A DNA stretch of 64,000 nt from Lindgomyces ingoldianus (lineage: Eukaryota > Ascomycota > Dothideomycetes > Pleosporales > Lindgomycetaceae). Location of the stretch: the NCBI RefSeq assembly GCF_010093535.1, contig NW_022985198.1:1-64000 (forward strand), read 5' to 3'. This document shows positions 23,542-34,869 of this stretch, one piece after another; positions within the stretch are counted from its first letter, which is position 1, and each line of letters starts with the position of its first letter. The translations under genes and the position numbers were made by a program. The notes under the pieces were generated by a model. That model had not been told where the DNA came from. It saw only the letters and a list, made by a program, of their open reading frames with translations, and did no database searches.

Positions 23542-23764
23542 TGTAATGAGGTAGGCGCCCCGCCTGCCAAGCCGATACTATACGACTTTCCCCACTGTAC
23601 CAAAAGGTACGCACGACAATACTTAAGCTAAGTATTCTCGCATAGTATAATATATATATAGGTAATGCTAGGGTAAGCACTAGCACTAGCGGTTGTCTCT
23701 AGCCTAGCCTAAACCTCTATGAGCGAGAGAAGGCCACGTGGTTGACCGTGCCGACCTCGTTACA
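23542..23764. mobile_element. Solo LTR at the island border
   Basis: 223 bp with inverted ends TGTAATGAGGT / ACCTCGTTACA, starting TG and ending CA, flanked by TCAAG at 23,537-23,541 and 23,765-23,769. It is unmutated and contains a short palindrome near 23,621-23,639. No internal retroelement sequence remains. It sits where RIPped DNA gives way to the gene island. Confidence 0.9.
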
Positions 23765-24046
23765 TCAAGTAGGGAAGCAGAAAAGTTGTTATGATACTGT
23801 CTAGTGTCCTATAAAGAACAAATGCATTGCGAACCAGAAAATTGTAGTACAGTCAGCTTCCGCAAGAGCATCCAGGCTCAAATCCGGCACTTTTCTTCCT
23901 TGAAACATTCTAACTTCTGAAATACATAAGTAGCAGCTCTTAGAGAATTTATGGACAAGTAGTCATTCCAGATCCAATTTCAATGAGCGTTAAAATAAGA
24001 ACAGAATACAGAGAAGTGAAAGATGCTTATGGATTGAGTGAAATTG

Positions 24047-26251
24047 TTAGACTAATGTAATGTATCTTGAAGAGCTAAGGTCGGATATTTTTATAGTAAG
24101 AAAGACAAGAAATAGAAGGGGTACCGTGAATACATAGTAGAGGTTATTATGCACCTTCTTTGCGAATGGCGCATGGATATTTGCTGGCACATGTTCCAAG
24201 TGGCCCTGATTGACCGTTACCGTCACGTAGAGCGGTTCAAGATAGTGGGCGACAGCATCTGCTTTATAACTCCGGGCCAATTGCAATGGATTCATTCCAT
24301 GCAAATCCAAAGCAGTCAAGTCCACTACAGAGCCAAGGTTAAGAAGTCTCTTGACAGCGTCAAGGTTGCCTTTCGAAGCCGCGTAATGTAATGCCGTTCG
24401 GCCGTCTTGATCTGTCTCGTGGAGGTCGAAACCAGACAAACGCAGCATTTCAATCGTCTGAGTTCTTCTACTTTCGACCGCGTAATGCAGCACCGTACGC
24501 CCATGCCAATCTGGTAGCATTGCCGGCCGGTTCTGCATTTTGAGGAAGTAATCCACCAGGGCAAGATTGCCTCTGTATAATGCAAGATGCATGACTGATC
24601 GGCCGTCTTGATCAAGAGTCTCTACACAACATTGGCTGCCTCTTGAGCAGCGAAGGTAGTCTGCAAGTGTTGCGCTTTTGGACCAGGCAACATAGTGGGC
24701 TATTGTCATGCCCCTAAAGTCTTCTGATGTAAAGTCGACATCATCCTGGTGATATTCGATGATTTTCTGAATCGTCCGGTTGAAAAAGTAGTGCAGCGGC
24801 GTTCGTCCCATTTGATCTTGCTGCATCAAGTCTGCGCCGCAGCTGAGGAGTAGAGGTGCAACGTCGAAACTGTCTCTCTCGGTCGCAATGTGAAGTGCAG
24901 TTCTGATGATGCATCAGTCTCATATGCACGTATGTTTCGGTAAGATTGGGAAGTTGTCCGTACTTACTCGCCAAAATCATTGGTTGCGCTGACGTCGGCC
25001 TTTAGGCCGAGAAGTGTACTTACCAAGCGCGAGTTATTAGATCGCGCGGCTATCTGCGATGAGTTAGTGTCATCCGCTGGAGGGTTCATCCTACTATATG
25101 CTCACATGTAATACCGTGTCCCCAAAGATAGTCGAGTCTGATAGGCTGGCCTTGCCCTGGACCAATAGCCTTTTTAGCAACGCCCAATCCCCCCTTTCGC
25201 AAGCACTGTAAGCAGGACTATCAAACTCCAGGATTCTGGAAGCTTTCATGTGCCACTCCAGACTGACCTGAAAGGGATTATATGATCTATAGGTGATGAA
25301 TACAGTCATGGACAAATTACCAGGGATTACTCGCCGCAATCGAATCGAACTGGACATGCAGTACCCTTCTCTTTTGGAAAGGACTTTAGTGTACAGAGCA
25401 CGACGCTCTTCACACCAAAATCTAGCTACTACAAATCCTAACCGCAGGTCGACTTTCATGAAGCCCTGCTCAAAATTGCTCCAGTGTTGGGCTTTGAGGC
25501 CGTAAGGCTCAAATACAGTGGAGAGAAAATTTGAAACTCGATTACTAATTGGTAGACTCTGAGAAGCAGGAAGAAGGAGGTGCGGATTTTTCGTTTTTGT
25601 TTCCGTTCGACCTTGCCCAACTTCGTCGATGGGGCTATCCTTGTACTTGTCCTTCAGATAAGTGTTTTCCAAATGTCGAAACCCAATGGCGGCGTCCGCA
25701 CAGATTGTCTGAGATGGCCGCGCTCTAAGCTCGGCAGTGTCACGATGAATGGTCATTAAAAGATTCCTAAAGACTATCAGCATACATCCACAAAATTTCA
25801 AATACCCGAAAAGGACAGCGTACATTGTGGTTCCCGATGCAGTATTCCGGAATATTGTATCCCAGTTATCCAAAGAGATATAGAATTTACGCAATTCCCG
25901 ATCGGACGAAAGCCATATGAGCCTCTCCCATGCATGATGTCTTCTATTCTTATCCAGTGTTCCTCCCCTTTTTTGGATCTTCGTCTTGAATGCACCTATG
26001 GTGTCTATGAAGCGTAAGAGATTCGCGCGCAAGTCCGAATCCAGCTGCAGCTCTGGTGGAAGATCCGGACTTTCGTAGAATCGAATGAGACCTAAAAAGG
26101 TCCGGTGCAGAGAGCGTAGCTTGATGTTCTGCGAATAAATTTCTGATGGTGCATCTGAGATGTCGAGAATGAAGTTATAGAGGAACTTGCAGGATCCGCT
26201 GGCGGCTGCAAGAAGCGTTAGCAGACCGGCGGTGAATGATATTGGGTCCAT
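24047..26251 (-). CDS. Ankyrin-repeat protein with fungal STAND/HeLo-like N-terminal region
   Basis: Three exons, 26,251-25,106, 25,053-24,968 and 24,902-24,047, give 695 residues. Intron 1 (52 bp, GTGAGC donor, CACTAAC branch site, CAG) and intron 2 (65 bp, GTAAGT, CAG) restore an unbroken ankyrin reading frame, which supports the model. The first 50 residues (MDPISFTAGLLTLLAAAS...) match the hydrophobic start of fungal STAND N-terminal/HeLo-like domains. The middle part to about 330 is characteristic of the same class. From about 343 there are roughly eight ankyrin repeats with TALH/TPLH/TVLH starts. A hydrophobic segment (about 666-682) lies near the C-terminus. There is no NACHT or NB-ARC domain, so it is not a complete STAND receptor. 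A role in non-self recognition or membrane-associated signalling is inferred only. Confidence 0.85.
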
Positions 26252-26742
26252 CGCATGGACTTCGATTGTATGTTTCAGTTGAGCTGAACGGCGGCTGCAT
26301 CGAAATCCTAAAGTGGCGAGGCGGTCAAAATTCGGGAAGAGAGATATACTAGAAATACATTTTGAATGGAATGAAGGTCCGAATCAGGCTATCCAAAAAT
26401 CATGGAGGAGTCGTGCTAGCCCTTTTGACTTTGGAAAGGTAACAAGTCACCGCTATCCTTGTGTGAGCCTAGGCGCTTTCGTCCACTTGTATGCCTCGTG
26501 AAACGATTGGGAGGCTGGGCGGCAAGGCTGCAACGCAACAAATGCTAGGCAGCAGGCAGCAGGCAGCAGCCACGAGGCTCTCACAAAATCGAGTCCAGGC
26601 ACGGAATAGGGTAATCTTGTAGCTTTGAAAGTGTCTGGTGCTCCCACCGCGGCCTTCGAACCCAACATTATCTCGCCCTCGCTGATGTTTCAGGATTGAA
26701 TCGGAACTCCAGTCGTTTGTATAAGTCGATTTCGCACTACCG
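26252..26742. promoter_or_regulatory. Shared upstream region between divergent genes
   Basis: 491 bp between the start codons of the minus-strand ankyrin gene and the plus-strand Tudor-like gene. It should hold both promoters. A triple GGCAGCA microrepeat lies near 26,551-26,570. No clear TATA box or named operator was identified. Confidence 0.4.
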
Positions 26743-27135
26743 ATGGATGCCTCAGAAAGTCAGATATTCAACGTAGGCGACGACGTATGGGTCTTGTACA
26801 ACAGTAAGTATCTACCATAGTTCGACGAACACTCGATTTAACACAGTCGATAGACAAATGGTGGGAAGGAAAAGTCTTAGGATTAGAAGGATCGAGTGAA
26901 CAGCACTATAGGGTGGAAGTGAATAGCATGAAAAGAGCATTGAATTTTGACAAGGACAAAGAGATGAAGGTGCGGGTGTGATGTCTCTGTATTGACGGGG
27001 CGCTGGCAGCGAGTCAAATGCTCCAGATGTGCCCGCAACGAAGGACTTCAGTGTTCGTACGTACAGAAGATAGATGCGGCAGGAGACCAGGGACGAATGA
27101 GCACATATCGCTATATCTTCTTCCGAAAGCCCTAG
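26743..27135 (+). CDS. Small Tudor/chromo-barrel-like protein with a Cys cluster
   Basis: Proposed exons 26,743-26,803, 26,854-26,969 and 27,010-27,135 encode 100 residues. Intron 1 (50 bp, GTAAGT...TAG) is well supported because it joins VGDDVWVLYN to NKWWEGKVLG, a typical Tudor/SGF29-like or chromo-barrel beta-strand pattern. Intron 2 (40 bp, GTGCGG donor) is short and atypical. It is proposed because it avoids a TGA at 26,979 and continues into a basic segment with CSRCARNEGLQCSY, like the second half of a fungal Zn2Cys6 cluster. Without intron 2 the product is a 62-residue Tudor-like peptide. Such folds read methylated histones or bind DNA/RNA, so a nuclear role is plausible. It could also be a decayed 5' part of a larger gene. 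Confidence 0.5.
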
Positions 27136-27738
27136 ATAAAAGCCTGTGAGAGGGGGAAAATAACTCTGATCTCAGCCGGGTGCGCTAGCAACTTTGTATA
27201 TGAAGACCTGTCTTGAGGACTCGGTAGACCACGTTGGGATATAAATTTCCATTGTAATGCGCGCGCTATTCGCTCGCAGAGGATTGCCATGTTTCGACAA
27301 TTGTCTCTTGGTTCCCCTGTTTTGGCCCCATTCCCCGCTGGCTTAGCAAGGTCGGATGATGTAATGCCTAGTCGTAGCTCCTGGACCCCTCTGTGGAGCG
27401 GTTCCTTCTCAGCAGCACGACCCTTGCAGCTACTCCACGGATTCGCAACGTAGCTCTGTGTATAGCTTTTGCACGGCGTATAGTTACCGCTACAACAGCC
27501 ATCGGCATATGCATCATCTGGTTCTGCACCCAACCAGGCTAGCCGTGTTGTTAGTATGTTGAAGGACACGCACGGTCCCCTTCCAAGCACTGCCTGTCTC
27601 CAGCACCCGTCACGCTCAATGCTCCCGCTCCAACCCCTCTGCCTCTGAGCTCCACCGACTGGCGACAACACCTGGCTCCCCGACACTGGCGAAGCCTTGT
27701 AACTCCCCAAGTGAAACAGGAGCTTCATACCAGCCAAC

Positions 27739-28167
27739 ATGCCGGTTACCGTTCGTGGTATTCGGTCATGGATCGATCGCACCGAAAGCCCCTCTGCGCA
27801 CCTCGACATGGCCCGCCCCTCTGCTCTCGACCTGCTTCAACATATGTCCAATCATCTTTTTCACAAGCAGTCCCCGACCCCAAAATACCTCCTCGGGATA
27901 TCTGGCTTCTGTGCATTGCTGCCGAGCGCTGCTGGCATGAGTCTTGTCGACGTTCTAGTCTCTAGTGTGTAAGTAATGAGGCCCCGAAGCTTGCAAGGTG
28001 CCCATTCTTACGTCGAGTAGAGCTCACGCGCAACACCAACTGCAACCAGAGGCTCCACGAAACTGTCCAGACGTGGATGGCGTGTGGGGAGACTTTGCGC
28101 TAAGAAGGAGCCTCAGCTCCACATTGTCGGAATGGATGCCGGACACATCGATGCCCAGCCCACGTAA
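27739..28167 (+). CDS. Possible small hypothetical gene
   Basis: An ATG at 27,739 opens a 76-codon stretch ending at a good GTAAGT donor (27,969). Splicing to the CAG at 28,047-28,049 gives exon 2 (28,050-28,167) and 115 residues in total. An alternative acceptor (26 bases upstream) also keeps a frame open, to 28,189. No domain is recognised. A 225-codon open frame lies on the opposite strand at 27,132-27,809 and shares the 5' part. The only support is start, donor and frame consistency. Confidence 0.25.
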
Positions 28168-28185
28168 GTTGCCCGTCTGTCTCTG

Positions 28186-28216
28186 CTGAACTTCGGGTTC
28201 TAATGCCGAAGTTCAG
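28186..28216. other. Perfect 11-bp hairpin in the intergenic region
   Basis: CTGAACTTCGG at 28,186-28,196 and its exact complement at 28,206-28,216, separated by a 9-base loop. It lies between the doubtful small gene and the 3' end of the kinase/NB-ARC gene. It could form an RNA hairpin near converging 3' ends. No function can be assigned. Confidence 0.5.
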
Positions 28217-28570
28217 AACTCTGGTAGATTAATCCTACGGTCTTCGGCACCTGTTGCCTAACCAAGAACCCTGTCAGGCTCGTGGCACCTTGCGAATTAC
28301 AATATAAGGATACAAAGGCGTTAATGGGAATGGTATAACATAGCGGACGGAAAAACCATCGATATACCCTATAATGATTTGGTTCGCATATTTGAAATGG
28401 AAAAAGTGGATTAGATATAAGGCGCCTATAAGTTTATACGAGAGTCCGAAAGTTATTCCCTCAGCTTGCTACCGATGTTTGCGGTATAAACTACTATTGT
28501 CTTAGAATGAGAAGCATTTATTTTTAAAAGAAGCACCACGCTACTATATGAAATCCAGCCCAAACTGCTC

Positions 28571-31500
28571 TCATACGACTCCACGTCCAGCCATCCTCTT
28601 TCGTACGTCCAAGAACCCCAGATCACTGACTAAGCCGCAGGAATTGCACAGATAAAGCAGCATCGAACCAAATAAGACGTATTCAACAATCGTCCAGAGT
28701 GACAGCTTCCCATTTTCGTTGCCATCATCCAGGAATGGATCTTCGAAATTCACCATATTCAGTTCATATATTTTCTGCAACTCTTTGGCTCTCTGGGAGT
28801 CAGTTCTGCTAATTACATCTCTCAGATGATAAGCGCAAGTACGTGTATGATCGTTTTTAGGGCCGTAACATTTCTCGTAGTGTTGGAGGGCTTCTTCAAG
28901 TCTCTTCACGGCCGCGTCTGCTGATACCGTGAAACCTGTCTTGAGCCACACAGCGGCCGTTCTACATCGGACATCCCATAACTTCTTCTGGCTCAATGAG
29001 CGCTCGGGGGCGTTGAATTCTTTTTCAAGTCGAGAGTTCAGTTTCCGAAAAATGTCGTCTGCCTTCCTCAGGTCCTCCTGCGTTCCACACTCACAGAAGA
29101 CACTGCCCAGCCCTTCTTCTATTTGAATCCATTCGGCTTGATCACGGAACCAGTCACTAACAGCTGTTTTCGCCTCTTCGAACGCATTTTCGGCCTTCTT
29201 GAGATAATCAGTTCTCTTGCCGCCAGCATGATCTGCTTTCAAGAGCCTAGCATGCAGTAAGAATGCCTTAGCTTCTCCAATGCGCCGATTCACTGCAAGA
29301 ATGCGCGCTGTATCCTCGTCCAATTTCGGGTTTCCACGCTTGATTATTTCTGGGACACCTCTCTTGATAGTCAACGAGCAGTCTTGCAACGATTTGAGCT
29401 GATTCAGAGCTTTCGCGGGGTGTCGCGCTCGTGCGTATAAATCGGACAAGGCGAGCGCGCATAACCATCTTTCTTTGCTCATGTGCTCTTGTTCACACTC
29501 TTGAATCGAGTCTTTCAAAAGTGTCTCGGACTTTAACCACTCGCTCTTCCTGGCCCTGGCGAGGGGTGGAAGAGTATGTGCTTGCACGAGCAGACGGATA
29601 AGTTCGTACCGATAGGTCCGTTGTCTATACAACCTGTGAGTGAATTCCAATACGCATGATGCATCCTCATAGCGACCCTCTTCCATGAAGACTTGAGCAA
29701 AAGTAATAACAGACGCAACCATCCTATCTTGAAGTTCAAATCCAGCAAAACTCTTGCTCTTTGGATGCTCCTTCACAAAGTCCAAGAAACGTTCGAAATG
29801 TGGTATGAATCGCAGCTTCAGATGATACGTGCGTTGGTGATTGTCGTCTAACTCTTTCCATTGAGCTTTGTCATCGCGATAGCGGACATAGAGCATGCAG
29901 AGAGCAGATCCATGGAGTCTTATCAGGGTCGCAACATCCCATTGTTTCTTAATTCTCCTCCGAACTTCGCGCTGCACGAATTCATGCATGAAATAATTTC
30001 TGTCGTTGTCTTTCCCTATGAAGGAACAGTTCTCCAACCTACCAAGCATTACTGCGAGCTTGTCACGGTCTTTCTCCTCGAATTGTGTCTCTATCAGCTC
30101 GGACTCTATACGAGCATTGTTGAGGCACGAAAGCTCGCCTAGTAACTTCAGGGTCGGGTTCGTCAATCCTCTGATCGGTCTCTTCTCGTCACAGCGTGCA
30201 GTAACAAGAGGCCTAAAAATGTCGTGATTTTCATCGAATAGTTGGTTCACGAGATCTGGAAATTCTGCTCGCTTAGTGGTCAAATGCTGATACATGTCTG
30301 ACATAGGTATTTTAAACTCGAGCATATGATTAGCAAGCATCTTGATGAAAACCGGTAGTGCGACCTTGGAAAGAAACTTGCTCATCTCTTCATCGGTGAG
30401 CACATCTTCGTTGTACCAACGGAAGAGATCCAGAGATTCTTGTTCCCTCAAGTTGTCAACCTCGATACATTGGCCTTCAGAGGGCTTGAGCTTGACGAAG
30501 TGTTTCAAAAGACCTCGGTTCGTCGTAGTAATTAGTATCTGACCTGCATGGCTCGGTTCAAGTACAGGCATGAATGCTTTAATAGACGATGCGAACTCTT
30601 CACTGTTAAGACCGTCGAGTACGATAAGCCAGGGACCGTTGTCCTTATTCAAAAGCCACGTTCTTACGATATCGATCGCTGAGTCGGGTTCGAAGACCGC
30701 GCCGTGCACCTTTTCAGCAATCTTGCGCAACGATTCTAGTAGCTTGTGACGATTTCCGGCTTCAACCCAGAATGTGTGGATTCTGTGCTCAGCCACCTTG
30801 GTATTTCTGAAGTGTGACGCATAATGGTGCGCCAGGTGTGATTTCCTTGAAGAGAAGATCAGTACAGTCAACAGCATTCCGGGCGCCACTTACCCAATTC
30901 CGCTGATTCCATGAAGTCCGATGATTTTCGATCTCGCGAAACCGGCTGCAATCTTCTTGTCGACATTGTGTCGACCGTACAAAGGATTCTGCACGTAGTC
31001 CTGGGTATACGCAAAATCACCCAGAGTAGAATAACACCGTTCGGCCATTTTTGAACCTGGTCGCGTTTTAACCATCGCCTCGGGTTTCCAATTGGACCAC
31101 ATCATCCGTTTGAGAATACTAATCTTCCAGTACTGTTTTTTTCTCACTGCCCTCTGCAGTGGATTATGCTTGTTATCAATCAAACTGAGAGAAGTTTTAG
31201 ATGCTTGCACAACATGCTCGAGCCGCTCACGAAATCCCTTCTCGCCTACGCAGGGATTCAACAGCACGAAAATATCGACATCAACCTCCCACGAGAAAAT
31301 TCGCTGGTCCTTTTCTTGTAGCATTTCCTCAATAATTTCCAGAAGTCCATAGAAGCGTTGATCGTTTTCTCCCTTTTTCAGACCCTCGATCCAAGACGCG
31401 ACTACTGCGGGGTTGTTGTGGAATGAATAGTCAGTCATAACGGTTTTTGGAACTTTCAAAGGGTGGTCTTCATTAGCACCTCTGCGCCGCTCGAATTCTC

Positions 31501-32834
31501 TATACCCATCGTCAGTCCAGCCATGTTTCGCTACGGTCATCAGGTTGAGGAAGATGCAGGCTAGCGAATAAATATCGAACGTTCGACCATGCTTGCTTGG
31601 TCCTACAAAATACTCTGGTGGTCGATAAACGTAAGAGCCAAATCTGTTCTCATCAGTATGAGCTGTTCCACTTGTACCTTCGGAATCCTTGAGAGCTGCA
31701 TGCCCAAAATCACATATCTTCCATGTCGACTCTTGAGGGTTCCGCTCGAAGAGTAAGATGTTGCTGGGTTTGAGATCATGGTGGTATGCTATTTGAGTCT
31801 TGATCTCACGATGAATGAAGGCGACTGCTGATGCAAGGTTCTGAATCGATCTGTAAATGAACTTTTGACGGATTTTGTCTTCAGAGAGCCCATCGGGTGG
31901 CTTCCGCAAGTCGAGCCATGATTTCATGTCTCCTGCGTCCGTATGAGGAAAGAAAAGATGCAGGTACTCTGTGGTATCGTCCTCGACTGGTGGATCTTCT
32001 GCTCCTGCAGAGAAGCTAGCAAACAATTGGATGATGCCATCGTGTCGCCTCGAGCGGACCGTTTCTCTCTCGCTCAGCATTCTGTCCCATCTCGTTTCAT
32101 GCCCTTTTTTGACTGCCTTGTAAGCTATGACTTGACCCTGAAGATATTACGTCGTCAAATCAGCTTCCTCGTCCAAATCAACTCGCCAAATAACATAAGC
32201 TCACCGGAATATAGCCCTCTGCGTCTAGATGCTCATCCGCAACTTGAACTTTGAACACCTCGCCAAAACTTCCTCCTCCAATCCTCTTAGGCTCAGTTAG
32301 AAAAGGGAACCGTAGGTCCCATGCCGCTTCATATTTCCCGTGAGCTTCTGGTCGAAAGATAGGAGGTATGCACCATTGGTGTTTGAAAACATCTTCCGCA
32401 ATATGGTGAAGGTCTGGACAATTCTGCAGGAACTCTAAAGAGCAATATGGTCCAAAATCACCGTGCATTTTGTCGAATATATCGTCCGTTATGGGAGGAT
32501 TTGCGTGTGAAAGAGCTACAATCAGTTGAGACCGGTCGAGTAAAAGTAGCACACAGTAGAGCTTGGCTGCTCTACCACTGACAAATTTTTCGAGATTCGT
32601 CACATCTATATGTGATAGCGCATCATCGTCTTTGCTTGCTGCGATATCTGCTCGAAGACTATTACGCAACTTTGGAGGGCTATTCTCGCTGAATAGCGAC
32701 TCGATAAAACTTCGCTTTACGAAACGAGTGTCCCGGTGTTGTCGCTGATAGCTGATGTTGTTCATCTCGGCTTCAATCTCATCTTTTAATTGCTTTTGTT
32801 GATTTAAGCCCTTTGCACCTTTCTTCCTAGCCAT
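28571..32834 (-). CDS. Protein kinase - NB-ARC - TPR receptor (fungal NLR)
   Basis: Three exons, 32,834-32,205, 32,137-30,894 and 30,845-28,571, encode 1,382 residues. Intron 1 (67 bp) joins the kinase glycine loop to its lysine. Intron 2 (48 bp) falls exactly inside the NB-ARC P-loop and restores GISGIGKS (620-627). Kinase motifs are GGGSFGEV (186-193), AYKAVK with Lys217, HHDLKPSN (329-336, HRD replaced by HHD), DFG (353-355) and RPPE (382-385). NB-ARC has a Walker B-like WLIVLD (697-702), an ILITTTNR sensor word (728-735), and later LF and LP motifs. The C-terminal third (about 1,000-1,270) is helical and TPR-like, and a hydrophobic segment lies near 1,338-1,360. NB-ARC/TPR proteins act as oligomerising switches, and here a serine/threonine kinase is the N-terminal output. 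A role in heterokaryon incompatibility or immunity is inferred from architecture, not shown. Confidence 0.88.
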
Positions 32835-34869
32835 GTAGAGGTCTGTCGAGCTAGTCAGCCTGCGAGGTACATATATCTTCCCATCGTATCTACAGGGGAT
32901 AGTGGGACCGGGCCCCTTTTTTTTCCCTGAGCTGGGAGGTACTGACGTTTGACGTCTTTCGAATGGTTATCCCAATTGAAAAATGAAACAGCACAATCCC
33001 GTTACGAGAATGAAAATTTTCGAGCATGGTGGGATGTCCTTGCTTAAAAGAACATGAAGAACCTGACCGCCTCGAGCCTCAGCCTTGTCAGATGGGGGGT
33101 GGACTCCATTGCTTATTGGGTTGATTAAGGGTGAAATATTGCGTGCAGGAAAACATGGAGGTCCTGCATGACAAACAATTGGCCCGCACAAGCCACAACA
33201 TGCTTAGCACCTTCATTCCGCAAAACAAATGATAGCCTCGAAGCCAGCTCTCTGACCGAAGGCATACCAGCCTTTTTAAGGCTCCGTGAAGCAGCTCGCT
33301 CTGATACTTAAGGCTTGATTAGCGGTGAAGCTTAGGGTGAAGCAAAGGATGCAGCTCACCCTGCCGTAGTAGGACAACAAATGCTGTGTTTCGTGTTATG
33401 TGGTACGAGGCTATTGGTGAGATAATTGAACAATAAAATAAAAAGGGGTTATTAAGGTCATTCTAAGAATATCACTTAGGGTTGCATAGAAGATCTAAAT
33501 ATTGTTTCGCACTATTTTCTTAAGCGTTTATAGGAAGCTTAAGAGAGTCGAGCTAATTCTGCAGAGGCAAAATAGGAGATGAAGTAAAAAGCCTCAGGGC
33601 TGGCCTAACGTGAGTTGGAGCAAGAATTTAACGGCACCCTAATGATCCTATGACCTTTAACACATACGAATTATATGATATTGTCCCTCGACTGTGGCCA
33701 CATTTCCCTATAGATTCGAATTAAGTATCTCACAAAGTTAGCCAGTCTTTACTGTACTTTATATTCTGCTTGATTATGTTACGCTGTGTCTAAGGCTTAG
33801 CTGCTGTTAAAGATGTGAAAATGACATCAGAAAGCTTCAAACAAATGCTGCAAGGACGTTATCAGAGAGTTGCAAGATTGACCGACAAGGTTTGTGACCG
33901 GTGAGCCTGCGAGCTATAAGGCGAGCTGGGGAATTGCGTCATTCTGTCTGATTCGCTACTGTGGTTGTGCAAGGGCGCGCACGCTGGATTACGCCTGGCC
34001 AGGCTTGTCAAGGTCAGTCTACTTTCTGGGGCAGAGTCTAGAATTTGGGCGATGAAAAATTTCTAAAAAAATTTCAATTTTCGCATTTGCACTTCGTCTA
34101 AACTGTCTTCATCTATAATAGCTTGTAACTCAATCACGAGTTACTTAGAAGCAGGTAGTAGTACTGTAATATTACTTAAAAGAAGCTGCAAAAGGCTGTA
34201 TGACTCGCAACAGGATATGCTCTCCATTTTATATACAGAATCTCGTATTTCAGCTATAAGGGCTCTTTCGCGATATTAGTAGACCACGTCGTGCTATATC
34301 TCTTCCCGTCAATGGAGCATCGGAAGAGGGCGTAACATACGACAAACCACTCAGCCACGCAGCACTGTGCAAAGCCTCTAGCGATCTCCATGAATCTCAG
34401 GTCTGTAATTAGACCTTCGTAAACCTGATTTGACTCTATCCTCTCAACATGAAACTGCCTTTAATTGTTGTTTTCTGTTCATGAGCTAGAAGGTGCCTCT
34501 GCGTGCCCAGAGTCAAGCAGGCGAACTACGAATCTAGATGCATCTATGTGGATCGAATGACTTTATCAAAATAAGTAATTAAATGCGAAACGAGTACGAG
34601 CTGAAAAGCAAGTTGTTTCGTGAGCTAACCGACGATGGCTGGACAGCGTAACACGAGAAGCAATCAGACGAAGGTATAAGTAAAAAAGTGCGAAAGCACG
34701 ACAGAAAGGCGAAGAGACTACAGGGTTAAAACAGAACGGATGGAATCCGTCACCCATCCCGTGCCTAGACTCTATTATAATGGTAGGCAAACTTTTAGGT
34801 TTTAACCTAAACTTGCCCCCGCTAGTGTTTTTTTTACAAAAATGTACAGGTGCGGTGGTGTTTTGTTGT
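32835..34869. other. Intergenic DNA of the gene island, no gene seen
   Basis: Roughly 2 kb of near-normal composition upstream of the kinase/NB-ARC gene, whose promoter should lie in the first few hundred bases; a pyrimidine run sits near 32,918-32,928. Short open frames exist here (for example minus 34,566-34,949), but none has a recognisable domain or supporting splice sites. No transposon ends were found. Confidence 0.5.

Noticed and set aside
27132..27809. 225-codon open frame on the minus strand
   Set aside because: No recognisable domain, odd composition (Gly/Cys/Arg/Ser), no supporting splice sites or context, and it overlaps the Tudor-like gene end and the possible small plus-strand gene. 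It could be real but is not supported.
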